DNA of 64,000 bases from Nocardia mexicana NBRC 108244 (GTDB lineage Bacteria > Actinomycetota > Actinomycetes > Mycobacteriales > Mycobacteriaceae). The stretch's first letter is position 1; each line of letters starts with the position of its first letter. Made by a program: the position numbers and the translations under genes. A model generated the notes under the pieces. It saw only the letters and a program-made list of their open reading frames with translations. It was not told the origin of the DNA and did no database searches. The stretch covers positions 124,001-188,000 of the forward strand of contig NZ_BDBV01000019.1 in assembly GCF_001613165.1 (NCBI RefSeq). Reading direction: 5' to 3'. Shown here in pieces: positions 9,112 to 17,406 of the stretch.

Positions 9112-10214
9112 TGAGATTCCGCATACTCGCGAAACTGGCAGTGGTCTGCGCGGTCGCGTCCGTGGGGTCGGGCTGCTCGCTGCTGCCCGGCAGCCTCGGC
9201 ACGACGGCGAATCAGTATCTCGGCGAAAACACCCGCATCAGTGCCGATTTCGAGAACGTGGCCGGACTGTACGCGGGCAACGAGGTGGACGTGCTGGGCG
9301 TTCCGGTCGGCCGGGTCGAATCGATCGAGGCCAAGGGCAGCTACGTCCAGGTGACGATGCTGCTGGACAAGGGCGTCAAGATTCCCGCGGATGCCGTTGC
9401 CGCGCTGGTGAATCCGCAGTTGATCACCAACCGGCACATCGAACTGGCACCCGCCTACTCCGGCGAGGGTCCGGCGATGCCCGCCGGTGCGCACATTCCG
9501 CTGCCGCGCACCAGGACTCCGGTGGAGCTCGATCGCATCCTGCAGACCTTCGACCAGATAGGCGCGACGCTGAAGGGCGACAGCGACACCGGCCCGATGG
9601 CCAGCCGGGTGTTGTTCCCGCTGCTGGACGGCAACGGCGACAAGCTGCGCGAAACCCTCGACGCTCTCTCGGCCGCCTTCGAGACTACCTTCGCCAACAA
9701 GGACCAGATCTCCAACACCATCATCAAACTCAACGAAATCACCCAGGTCATCGCCCAGAACGACCAGACAGTCCGGGATTTCAGCGGCCGCCTGACCGAG
9801 CTGGTGAGCCTGATGGGGGAGCAGGCGCCGGGGCTGCAGGCGGTGCTGACCCAGCTCAACGACTTCGTCACCAACACCTCCACGGTCGTCGGGCAGAACC
9901 GGGACCAGCTGGCCGGGGCGCTGAACCGCTTCGTCACGATCAGCGACCAGATGCGCTCCAACGCACGCAATCTCACCGAGATCGTGGACGTCGCCCCGCT
10001 GATGTTCCAGAACCTGGCCAATGCCACCAGCTACGAGCACCAGGCGCTGCGCCTGCACGGCCTGCTCGACAAGTCGGTGCTCGACGGCGAGGCGCTGTCG
10101 ACATTCTGCGAACGCGTCATGATGCGCCTCGACGGCTGCCGCACCGGCAGGATCGCCGATCTGGGGCCCGATTTCGGACTCACCGCCGCACTCCTGGGGA
10201 TCAGCCAGAAATGA
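9108..10214 (+). CDS. mceD: Mce family protein, position D, probable lipoprotein
   Basis: 368 residues. The GTG at 9108 overlaps the mceC stop; the next codon is ATG. The N-terminus is a lipoprotein-type signal: basic start, hydrophobic core, then SVGSGC with the cysteine at about residue 24. The Mce domain follows (G-L-Y-A-G-N-E-V-D-V-L-G-V-P-V-G) and then a long helical region. In the standard order only the E protein is a lipoprotein, so a lipobox here as well as in position E is notable. The lipobox has G rather than L/V/I at -3, so lipidation is likely but not certain. Confidence 0.88.
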   Translation: MMRFRILAKLAVVCAVASVGSGCSLLPGSLGTTANQYLGENTRISADFENVAGLYAGNEVDVLGVPVGRVESIEAKGSYVQVTMLLDKGVKIPADAVAALVNPQLITNRHIELAPAYSGEGPAMPAGAHIPLPRTRTPVELDRILQTFDQIGATLKGDSDTGPMASRVLFPLLDGNGDKLRETLDALSAAFETTFANKDQISNTIIKLNEITQVIAQNDQTVRDFSGRLTELVSLMGEQAPGLQAVLTQLNDFVTNTSTVVGQNRDQLAGALNRFVTISDQMRSNARNLTEIVDVAPLMFQNLANATSYEHQALRLHGLLDKSVLDGEALSTFCERVMMRLDGCRTGRIADLGPDFGLTAALLGISQK

Positions 10215-11458
10215 AACACTCCTATCGCAGAACGGGTTTCGCCGTAGTGTGCGCCGTCGTCACGGCCGGATCCACCGGTTGCGCGGTGACGGTGGAGAAC
10301 CTGCCGATGCCCAAGCCCGGCATCGGCGCCCCCGGCTACACCATCCACGCCTCCTTCCGCGACGCACTCAACCTGCCCGACCACGCGCACGTCCGCATCG
10401 GCGGCACCGATATCGGCACCGTCACCGGCATCACGTCGACGAACTTCATCGCCGATGTGGAAATGCTGATCCGACAGGATATTTCGTTGCCGCGCGGCAC
10501 CACCGCCGAACTGCGCCAGGCGACGCCGCTGGGCGATATGTCCGTCGCCATGACGCTGCCCGCGGCGCCGGAGGCGGGTCCGCCGCTGCGCGAGGGCGAC
10601 ACCATCGGCACCGACCGCACCGGTACCGCCGCCTCGGTCGAGCAGCTGATGATGTCGGTCTCGATGCTGATCAACGGCGGCGGTATCAATCAGGCCGCGC
10701 AGATCAGCGCGCAGATGGATTCGATGTTCGCCGGGCGCGGACCGCAGCTGTCGCATCTGCTGAGCGAGATGACCTCGGTCATCGATGCCCTCAATCGGCG
10801 CACCGGCGATATCGACGCCACCTTGCAGGGGTTGAACACGCTGTCCGGCGAGCTGGCGCGCCGCAAGGCCGAATTGGGTTCCGCGGCAGACACTTTCCCG
10901 CAGCTGCTCGGGCTGGTCAACGAGAACAACCAGCGCATCGTGGATCTGACCGCCAAGGTGTCTACGACCATGGCGGCACTGGGCGATTTCACCGACACCA
11001 GCGGCCCGCAGTTCCTCAGCCTGTTCGACAGCATCCAGCAGCTGATGTCGGGCTTCACCGATATGGGCGACAATCTCACGCAGGCGCTCGACAACCTGCA
11101 CGAGCTGTATCCGCCGATGATGGCCTCGCTGCGGGGTCCCGTCCTGGCCGTCGCGGCCGTGGTCTCCTACATCAGCGTCGGCGCCCTCTCGGACCCGAAG
11201 GGCAGCCGGTGGCCCGAGATCGGCGACGTCCCGGCCTTCATCGGCAGCCTCGCCCAGGTCTTCGAGAAGGTCTTCGGGCGAGTCATCAGCCCGCCGCGGC
11301 CGGTGCCCGCCACCCCGCCGGCAACGATCCCGGGTCTCACGCCCGCGCCGCAGGCCCCTCAGACCCTCGGCGACCCAGAGACCGCGCCCGAGGCTCCGGC
11401 GGACGGTCCGCAGCAAGACAACTCCGGATCGACTCCCGACCAGGAGGGTGAACGGTGA
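10211..11458 (+). CDS. mceE: Mce family lipoprotein, position E
   Basis: 415 residues; the ATG at 10211 overlaps the previous stop (ATGA). The signal ends in TAGSTGC, with the predicted lipidated cysteine near residue 25. The Mce domain contains LPDHAHVRIGGTDIGTVTGI, a variant of the usual G-x-x-V-G-x-V signature. The last 90 residues are rich in P, A, T and E and end in a low-complexity tail. Position E of mce operons is the usual lipoprotein, corresponding to LprK-type proteins. Confidence 0.9.
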   Translation: MKHSYRRTGFAVVCAVVTAGSTGCAVTVENLPMPKPGIGAPGYTIHASFRDALNLPDHAHVRIGGTDIGTVTGITSTNFIADVEMLIRQDISLPRGTTAELRQATPLGDMSVAMTLPAAPEAGPPLREGDTIGTDRTGTAASVEQLMMSVSMLINGGGINQAAQISAQMDSMFAGRGPQLSHLLSEMTSVIDALNRRTGDIDATLQGLNTLSGELARRKAELGSAADTFPQLLGLVNENNQRIVDLTAKVSTTMAALGDFTDTSGPQFLSLFDSIQQLMSGFTDMGDNLTQALDNLHELYPPMMASLRGPVLAVAAVVSYISVGALSDPKGSRWPEIGDVPAFIGSLAQVFEKVFGRVISPPRPVPATPPATIPGLTPAPQAPQTLGDPETAPEAPADGPQQDNSGSTPDQEGER

Positions 11459-12642
11459 ACATCCCCCTCTGGAACTGGGTGGTCAGCCGCCGCGTCGCCC
11501 TCGCCAATCTCGGTCTGGTCATCGTGCTCGTGCTCGGCACGGGCTACCTGGCGCAGTATGTGCTGCGGTTCAACCCGATACCGCACACCTTCCGCGTCAC
11601 CGTGGAACTGCCCAGTTCGGGCGGGCTGCTGCCGGACAACGACGTCACCTTCCGCGGCACGCGGGTCGGCAAGGTCACCGATGTCAGGGTCTCCGGGGAC
11701 GGTATCGCCGCGGTCGCCGAAATCGAGTATGCCGCAAAGATTCCCGTCGGCGGCAAGGTTCATGTCGGCAGGCTGTCGGCCGCGGGCGAGCAGTACCTGG
11801 ATTTCCGGCCCGACTCCGATACCGGTCCGTACCTGTCCGAGGGCGCGATCGTCGAGCGGTCGCGCACCACGGTGCCCATCCCGGTGCAGAACGTGCTCGC
11901 CGACCTCACCGGATTCATCGGAGGCATGAATCCGGATCGGCTCAATGTGATCATCGACGAACTCGACAAGGCCCTGGCCGGTGGCCCGGATCGGTTGCGC
12001 AACATGATCTCCGGCATCAGCCGGGCCATGGGCGGGCTCACCGACCTGCTGCCGCAGACCCGGCAACTGATCGAGAACCTCGAGGTGATCGCGGAGACGA
12101 CCTCGCACGCCCAGCCGGACCTGAGCACCGTCACCGCCGCCGGGAGCACGCTGTTCCAGCAGGCCACCGCCGCCGACCAGGAGGTGCGCGAGTTCCTCGA
12201 CCAGGGTCCCGGCCAGCTGGCCACGCTCGGCGGCATCGTCGCCGAGAACCAGGATCCGATGACCCACCTGGTCACCAACTTCGTCGCCATCACCCGGGCC
12301 GCGAAGCTGCGCCAGCCCGCGATCGAGGCGCTGTTCCCCTCGCTGCGTCAGGGCATCCAAGCGCTCGGCGTACCCGCTCACGACGGCGCGTACCACACCC
12401 TCGCCGACTTCTACCCGCGCCCGACCTGCGAGTACGACACCATCCCGCTGGCACCCGGAAATGTGGTCACCGATACCCGCACCCGGCTCTACAACTACTG
12501 CGTCACAAGGGATCCGGCGCTGCAGGTCCGCGGTTCGGCCAATGCGCCACGCCCCGATGTCCCCGACAACGGATCCACCGCCCCGCCGGGCGTCACCGGC
12601 AACGAACTGTCCCAGCCGATTCCGGGCACCACCGGCAACTAG
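11455..12642 (+). CDS. mceF: Mce family protein, position F
   Basis: 395 residues; the GTG at 11455 overlaps the previous stop (GTGA). It has an N-terminal membrane anchor (about residues 14-33), the Mce domain with GLLPDNDVTFRGTRVGKVTD, then a helical stretch and a C-terminal part with two cysteines (PTCEYD, YNYCVT), followed by a short polar tail. It completes the six Mce subunits. The Mce-associated protein starts 12 bp later. Confidence 0.9.
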   Translation: MNIPLWNWVVSRRVALANLGLVIVLVLGTGYLAQYVLRFNPIPHTFRVTVELPSSGGLLPDNDVTFRGTRVGKVTDVRVSGDGIAAVAEIEYAAKIPVGGKVHVGRLSAAGEQYLDFRPDSDTGPYLSEGAIVERSRTTVPIPVQNVLADLTGFIGGMNPDRLNVIIDELDKALAGGPDRLRNMISGISRAMGGLTDLLPQTRQLIENLEVIAETTSHAQPDLSTVTAAGSTLFQQATAADQEVREFLDQGPGQLATLGGIVAENQDPMTHLVTNFVAITRAAKLRQPAIEALFPSLRQGIQALGVPAHDGAYHTLADFYPRPTCEYDTIPLAPGNVVTDTRTRLYNYCVTRDPALQVRGSANAPRPDVPDNGSTAPPGVTGNELSQPIPGTTGN

Positions 12643-12654
12643 GAGCGAAAACTC

Positions 12655-13269
12655 ATGAGCGACAAGGAAATCGACAACCAGGACTCCCTGCCCGACTCTG
12701 CCCCAGCCGAATCGGGCGATGAGCCGTCCGCCGGGCGACTCCCCAAGCTCCGCCTCCCCGCCCTCGGCCGCACCGGGCGGATCGCCGCCCGTTCCGCCGC
12801 CGCCCTCGTGCTCGGCGCCGCCGTCGGCTCGAGCATCTTCTTCTATCTGCAGAATGCGGACAAACAGGACCTCCTCGACGCCCAGCGGCAGGCCCGCGAG
12901 GCCGCCTGCGGCTACGGCCCGATGCTGTCCACCTACGACGCGAAGAACCTGGACCAGTACGTCAAGGGTGTGCAGGCGGGCGCCACGGGTGAGTGGAAGA
13001 AGCAGTTCGAGACCACCAGCAAGGACCTCGCCGACGTGCTGGTCAAGGGCGAGGTCGTCGCGAAGACGGACGACGTCCAGTGCGCGCTGCGCAGCGCGGA
13101 CAAGACCTCGGCGGAGGCCATCGTCGTGATGGGCCAGACGATCACCAGCCTCGGCACGAAGGGGCAGCCGGAGAAGGGGCAGCTGTCGGTCGTGATGCGC
13201 CTGGAGAAGGACGGCGACCGCTGGCTGGTGAACAAGATCGACACACCCCTGGCGCCGCCGCAGTCGTAA
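12655..13269 (+). CDS. Mce-associated membrane protein
   Basis: 204 residues. An acidic N-terminal stretch of about 25 residues and a basic P/R-rich segment precede one transmembrane helix (about residues 46-66). The extracytoplasmic part has the pattern of Mce-associated proteins: a YDAKNLDQYV motif followed by a beta-rich NTF2-like domain. Proteins of this type stabilise Mce complexes. The ATG at 12655 follows AGGAG by 8 bp. It is the last transporter gene of the operon. Confidence 0.82.
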   Translation: MSDKEIDNQDSLPDSAPAESGDEPSAGRLPKLRLPALGRTGRIAARSAAALVLGAAVGSSIFFYLQNADKQDLLDAQRQAREAACGYGPMLSTYDAKNLDQYVKGVQAGATGEWKKQFETTSKDLADVLVKGEVVAKTDDVQCALRSADKTSAEAIVVMGQTITSLGTKGQPEKGQLSVVMRLEKDGDRWLVNKIDTPLAPPQS

Positions 13270-13322
13270 TACCATACGTGTCACCCGAAACCGCCGGTAA
13301 CACAGACCGGTGGCAAATCGCC

Positions 13323-13334
13323 TGGTAGCTACCA
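13323..13334. promoter_or_regulatory. 12-bp perfect palindrome at the start of the double-TetR gene
   Basis: TGGTAGCTACCA is a perfect palindrome that ends on the A of the ATG at 13334. A second, imperfect inverted repeat (CCGCCGGT and ACCGGTGG) lies just upstream at about 13291-13314. Both suit an autoregulatory TetR operator. This is inference from position and symmetry. Confidence 0.4.
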
Positions 13335-14713
13335 TGGCGTCCATGAATGTCGAGGAACGCCGCGGCGTGCCGACCGCACGCGACGGCCTCCTGCAGCCCG
13401 AGCGTGTCTCCCGGAACCCGGTCCGACGCGCTGCCTCAGAGAGACAGGCCGATACCGTGAGCCGAGGACAGCGCGGCACCGCGCACCAGGCAGAACAGCC
13501 GACAACAAAATCCGCGGAGCGGGTGATCCGCCGCCGCCCGAAGAACCGGCGCGCGCAGATCGCGGCGACCTCGGCCGCCGCGTTCGGTTCGCTCGGCTAC
13601 CACGGCGTCAGCATGGAGGACATCGCCTCCCGCCTCGGCATTTCCTCCGCCGCCCTGTACCGGCACTACCCGAGCAAATACGCGCTGTTCCGGGAGGAAC
13701 TGCTGCGTCTGGGCGCGGCCACCGTCGCCGCGGTCACGCTCCCCGCCGAGGCGGCCGGCTGGACTCCCGAGCAGCGCCTCGGGCACGTCTTCGACACGGT
13801 GATCGCCGATATCATCGCCAACCGTCCGACGGTGGCGCTCGTCCGCTGGGAGGGCCGCTACCTCGACGAGACCGATCACGCGACGCTCGACGACCAGTTC
13901 GGCTCCGCGATCACCATCCTGCGCGATCTGATCGGCGACCTGCGCCCCGAACTGTCCCGCCGGGACCGCCTGGTCCGCGCGGTGGCGGTGTTCAGCGTGA
14001 CCAGCAGCATCGGCGACCACCACGCCACGCTGCCCGCGAAATCCATGACGGCCGTGTTGAATTCGGCGGCGTGGTCGGTGATCCGGGCCGACCTTCCCGC
14101 CGCGGAGGCACCCTCGCGCTCACCACGCGCGGTGGAGATCCCGCAGTCGTTCAAGCACGAGGTGCTGCTGAAGAAGGCCATCGAACTGTTCCACGCGCGC
14201 GGCTATCCCAATGTCAGCGTCGAGGACATCGCCATGGCCGCGGAGCTGTCGGCGGCCTCGGCGGTGTACCGGTACTACCGCAGCAAGAGCGATCTGCTCG
14301 CCGCGGCGTTCCGGCGGGCGGCCGATCGGATGTCCGGGGCGATCGGACCGGCGGTGACCTCCTCGGAGACCGCCGCCGAGGCGCTGTCCAAGCTGATCGA
14401 CCTCTACGTCGCGGGCTCGTTCGCCGAGCGCGAGCTGACCTTCGTGTACTACGCCGAATTCGGCCATGTGGCGGCCGAGGAGCGCACCATGCTGCGCAAC
14501 ATCCAGCGGCTCATCGTCGCCGAATGGGTGAAGCTGCTGATCGAGGTCAGGCCGGAGCTGTCCGAGGCGCAGGCGCGCGTGCTCGTGCAGGCGGCCTTCG
14601 GACTGGTCGTCGACCTGGGCCGGGTGTTCGGCAACGACGAGCACATCTGCCCGCAGGACAGGGTCAGCAACCTGATGGAAACGATCCTTTTCGGGCGTCC
14701 GCAACCGCGGTGA
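13334..14713 (+). CDS. Transcriptional regulator with two TetR DNA-binding domains
   Basis: 459 residues from the ATG at 13334. GTG at 13310 and GTG at 13457 are in-frame alternatives, and the first 55 or so residues are low-complexity and basic. Two TetR-type helix-turn-helix domains are visible: the first holds DIASRLGISSAALYRHYPSK and the second, about 200 residues later, holds DIAMAAELSAASAVYRYYRS. Each is followed by a helical ligand-binding-like half, so the protein looks like a fused duplicated TetR. It lies 64 bp after the Mce-associated gene on the same strand and is a good candidate regulator of the mce operon. Confidence 0.85.
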   Translation: MASMNVEERRGVPTARDGLLQPERVSRNPVRRAASERQADTVSRGQRGTAHQAEQPTTKSAERVIRRRPKNRRAQIAATSAAAFGSLGYHGVSMEDIASRLGISSAALYRHYPSKYALFREELLRLGAATVAAVTLPAEAAGWTPEQRLGHVFDTVIADIIANRPTVALVRWEGRYLDETDHATLDDQFGSAITILRDLIGDLRPELSRRDRLVRAVAVFSVTSSIGDHHATLPAKSMTAVLNSAAWSVIRADLPAAEAPSRSPRAVEIPQSFKHEVLLKKAIELFHARGYPNVSVEDIAMAAELSAASAVYRYYRSKSDLLAAAFRRAADRMSGAIGPAVTSSETAAEALSKLIDLYVAGSFAERELTFVYYAEFGHVAAEERTMLRNIQRLIVAEWVKLLIEVRPELSEAQARVLVQAAFGLVVDLGRVFGNDEHICPQDRVSNLMETILFGRPQPR

Positions 14714-14719
14714 CGGGGT

Positions 14720-15427
14720 TCAGTTGGGCCGCAGCATCGGCGGGTGCAGCACCCGCGCCGGACCGGCCCGGAAGAGCTGGGCCGGACGGCCGCCGCCGAC
14801 CGTCGTCCGCCCGGTCGGCTCCACGAAACCCGGTGTGCTGGTGACCTTTCGATGAAAGTTCCGCGGATCGATACTGGTCCCCCACACCACCTCGTACACC
14901 CGGCGCAGTTCGGCGACGGTGAACTCGGACGCGCAGAAGGCCGTCGCCAGCGGCGTGTACTCGATCTTGGCACGGGCCCGCTCCACGCCGTCGGCGAGAA
15001 TCCGGCGATGGTCGAAGGCCACCCGCCCCCGATCCACCAGCAATTGCTCCACCGACCAGATCGCGGCCGCGGACGCCTCGGGCCCGGCGTGCGGGGCGGG
15101 TAGGTTGGGCACCAGCGCCAGATAGGCGGTGCTGATCACCCGCCCGCGCGGATCCCGGCCCGGCTCACCGTAGGTCGCCAGCTGTTCGAGGTGCAGCCGG
15201 TCGGCGCGAATCCCGGTCTCCTCCCGCAACACTCGCACCGCGGCCGCCGAGAGGCTCTCGTCCTGCTGTACGAATCCCCCGGGCAGGGCCCACCTTCCGC
15301 GATAGGGGGCAAACAACCGCTGCACCAGCAACGCACAGAGCGTGTCGTTGGTTGCCCGGCGCGCGCCGAGGGTCAGTACAACCAACTCCACCGCAACCGC
15401 GGCGTTGAGGCGAAAAGCGTTGCCCAT
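14720..15427 (-). CDS. nrtR: NrtR-type Nudix-family transcriptional regulator
   Basis: 235 residues. The N-terminal Nudix fold spans about residues 8-150, with the box GFVQQDESLSAAAVRVLREE. The box is degenerate: the glutamate of the REUxEE core that follows arginine is valine. The C-terminal part (FTVAELRRVYEVVWGTSIDP, then FHRKVTSTPGFVEPTG) matches the winged-helix domain of NrtR repressors, which sense NAD metabolites such as ADP-ribose and control NAD synthesis or salvage genes. A perfect palindrome lies 14 bp upstream of the ATG. The gene converges with the TetR gene (6-bp gap) and follows a small gene and the amidase-like gene in one direction. Confidence 0.8.
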   Translation of the reverse strand: MGNAFRLNAAVAVELVVLTLGARRATNDTLCALLVQRLFAPYRGRWALPGGFVQQDESLSAAAVRVLREETGIRADRLHLEQLATYGEPGRDPRGRVISTAYLALVPNLPAPHAGPEASAAAIWSVEQLLVDRGRVAFDHRRILADGVERARAKIEYTPLATAFCASEFTVAELRRVYEVVWGTSIDPRNFHRKVTSTPGFVEPTGRTTVGGGRPAQLFRAGPARVLHPPMLRPN

Positions 15428-15440
15428 GATCGCGATTGTA

Positions 15441-15457
15441 ATCGTCAGTATGACGAT
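15441..15457. promoter_or_regulatory. Perfect palindrome upstream of nrtR, candidate NrtR operator
   Basis: The arms ATCGTCA (15441-15447) and TGACGAT (15451-15457) are exact inverted repeats around GTA. Two further outer bases on each side (GT and AC) also pair after one mismatch. The site lies 14-30 bp upstream of the nrtR start, in the 51-bp gap after the small gene, so autoregulation is the simplest reading. Confidence 0.55.
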
Positions 15458-15478
15458 AACCAGCCCGGTGGAATCCGG

Positions 15479-15739
15479 CTACTCGGTCCAGCGGCAGGAT
15501 CCGGCCGGCGTCACCGACAGGAAGGGCCCGTAGTCGCGCACGTGTCCCTCGGTCCAGTCCCACACCGACACCGGGTCGACGGCGACGCCGCGCTGCAGGA
15601 TCAGCCGCCAGCCCGATTCCTCCTTCTCCCAGATATCACCGTCGCGGTCCAGATAGAAGCCGCGCGCTTCCGGTTCGCCCGGACCCGAAGTCATCGCCCC
15701 GGGCGACGTCACGCGCGGTCGAATGCTGTTCTGACTCAT
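15479..15739 (-). CDS. Small hypothetical protein (86 aa) in the amidase-nrtR cluster
   Basis: 86 residues, not recognised. It has no membrane segment. The second half contains a W-rich, acidic pattern: DGDIWEKEESGWRLILQ and, later, VWDWTEGHVRDYGPFL. It starts 22 bp after the stop of the amidase-like gene, from an ATG at 15739 with AAGGAG upstream (reading the minus strand), and ends 51 bp before nrtR. The context suggests a shared transcript with the amidase-like gene. Confidence 0.6.
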   Translation of the reverse strand: MSQNSIRPRVTSPGAMTSGPGEPEARGFYLDRDGDIWEKEESGWRLILQRGVAVDPVSVWDWTEGHVRDYGPFLSVTPAGSCRWTE

Positions 15740-15761
15740 GGTTACTCCTTGTCCGGATGTC

Positions 15762-16805
15762 TCAGCGAAAGCCGCCGGCGATCTCGTGCAGCTGCTCCTG
15801 AGCCTTGACGGGGTCGTTCACCCAGGTGCGGTAGAAGTCGAACGGGCAGTCGGCCGTCCCGCGATGGCCGTCTCCGACGGCGGCGAAGGCGGCCGCGCCG
15901 CGATGCAGGAGCGTGTAGAGCGGGGACCGGTCGACGTTGCGCGGCTCCCGCGCCCACAGGCGCGCCACCTGCACGCCGTCCGGCTCGCTGCCGCACTCGG
16001 CGATCGTCCGGCCGTCGCAGCCGATGACGGCCGAGTGCCCGAAATACGAACGCACCCCGTCGAATCCGGTCGCGCTCGCCACCGCGACATAGACGTTGTT
16101 CGCCCACGCCATGGTGCGAGCCATAGCGACCTGCTGATCCCGGTCCCCGCCCGCCAGCCCCTGGCATCGGACCACGAGTTCGGCGCCCTTCATCGCGCAG
16201 TCGCGCCACACCTCCGGGTAGTTGCCGTCCTCGCCGAGAATGATCGACAGCTGAATCCCCTTGGGCCCGTCGCACACGTAGGTCGCGTCGCCGGGCCAGG
16301 CCAGCTCGCCGTCGGGACCCGGGGCGATCTTGCGATACCGCTGCACGATCTCGCCGCGGTCGTTGATCAGGATCGCGGTGTTGTAGGGCGGTCGCCGCGG
16401 GTGATCCTCGTGGCACTCACCGGCCAGCGAGAACACGCCCCACACCCGATTCCGGCGGCAGGCCTGCGCGAACACCTCCGTTTCGTCGCCGGGGACGACC
16501 GTCGCCGTCGAATACAGTTCGGCCTCGTCGTACATCACGCCCATCGCCGAGTACTCCGGGAAAACGACCAGGTCGAGATCCGGATTTCCGCGCACCAGGC
16601 CGTCGATCGTGCGAGCCATGCGATAGCAATTCGCCAGCACCTCGCCCCGGGTGTGCAACCGCGGCATCGGGTAGTTCACCACCGCAACGGCGAGACAATA
16701 CGCATCGGGCAGCGCTTCCTCATTGTCGAATGAATGTTCGAGAAACTGCGGGCCGGTGAGTTCCGGAGCTTTCCGGGACCGACCCGTTTCCGCTGGTGAC
16801 ACCAT
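15762..16805 (-). CDS. Aliphatic amidase/formamidase homologue lacking the catalytic cysteine
   Basis: 347 residues, collinear with aliphatic amidases of the AmiE type (nitrilase superfamily): [13 protein letters not shown] near residue 40, VVFPEYS with Glu84, RYRKIAP with Lys159, then [17 protein letters not shown] and [10 protein letters not shown]. In AmiE the nucleophile sits in the ICDDGNYPE segment; here the aligned residue is Gly191 ([10 protein letters not shown]), encoded by GGC at 16233-16235, one base away from the TGC cysteine codon. Glu and Lys of the triad remain. Hydrolase activity is therefore not expected. The ATG at 16805 is preceded by GGGGAG. The neighbours are a small gene and nrtR downstream and a divergent whiB. 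Confidence 0.85.
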   Translation of the reverse strand: MVSPAETGRSRKAPELTGPQFLEHSFDNEEALPDAYCLAVAVVNYPMPRLHTRGEVLANCYRMARTIDGLVRGNPDLDLVVFPEYSAMGVMYDEAELYSTATVVPGDETEVFAQACRRNRVWGVFSLAGECHEDHPRRPPYNTAILINDRGEIVQRYRKIAPGPDGELAWPGDATYVCDGPKGIQLSIILGEDGNYPEVWRDCAMKGAELVVRCQGLAGGDRDQQVAMARTMAWANNVYVAVASATGFDGVRSYFGHSAVIGCDGRTIAECGSEPDGVQVARLWAREPRNVDRSPLYTLLHRGAAAFAAVGDGHRGTADCPFDFYRTWVNDPVKAQEQLHEIAGGFR

Positions 16806-16992
16806 TGAAGAATCTCCCCTTCCTCAGGTTTCACCCGGAAGTATTCGGCACGGCACTTCTGGTCGACTTCCGGCCGAATTAATGCACACCTTCCGGTCGG
16901 ATTAATCCACGGATCCGCCTTGACACCACGGGTACGCATTTGTAAACAAGACACCACACCAGTCACAGCTGTACCAGCCCGAGGAGAACGCC

Positions 16993-17406
16993 ATGCATTG
17001 GCGACGCAATGCCGCTTGCCGAAACGTTCCGCCAGGCTTGTTCTATCCGCCACCGGCACCGAAAGGTGACCCAGGACCTGCGCTTTCCTATTGCCGGGAC
17101 TGTCCGGTCATCACGGAATGCGCCCACCACACGGTCCAAATCGGAGAGCAGCACGGCATCTTCGCGGGCGTCTGGCTGAGCGGACAGGGAAATGGGGCCG
17201 CTGCCGCACTGCGCGCAATAGCGGGCGGGTTCATCGATCAACCTCGATGCCGCGAGTGCTGGCGACTCGTGCGACCCCGGCACGCACCCGCCACCGAACA
17301 CCCGGGCACCGACACCGCATCCGAGGGCGATCCACAACTGTGTCGCACGTGCGGCGCAATCGAATCGCCGACGATACGAGAAGTAGCCGGGCACAACAGG
17401 AGTTGA
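16993..17406 (+). CDS. WhiB family iron-sulfur transcription factor with a four-cysteine C-terminal extension
   Basis: 137 residues. The four WhiB cysteines are C9, C34, C37 and C43 (YCRDCPVITEC), which ligate a [4Fe-4S] cluster; the following turn motif is GVWLSG in place of the usual GVWGG. After an alanine-rich link, two CxxC pairs occur (C86/C89 in PRCRECW and C117/C120 in LCRTCG), reminiscent of a zinc ribbon and not part of the usual WhiB domain. The ATG at 16993 follows GAGGAG by 6 bp. WhiB proteins generally act with the sigma factor at promoters; the target is unknown. Confidence 0.82.
   Translation: MHWRRNAACRNVPPGLFYPPPAPKGDPGPALSYCRDCPVITECAHHTVQIGEQHGIFAGVWLSGQGNGAAAALRAIAGGFIDQPRCRECWRLVRPRHAPATEHPGTDTASEGDPQLCRTCGAIESPTIREVAGHNRS

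Noticed and set aside
15762..16805. Frameshift or truncation as the cause of the missing amidase cysteine
   Set aside because: The frame is intact and the flanking residues align on both sides, so a single substitution explains it.
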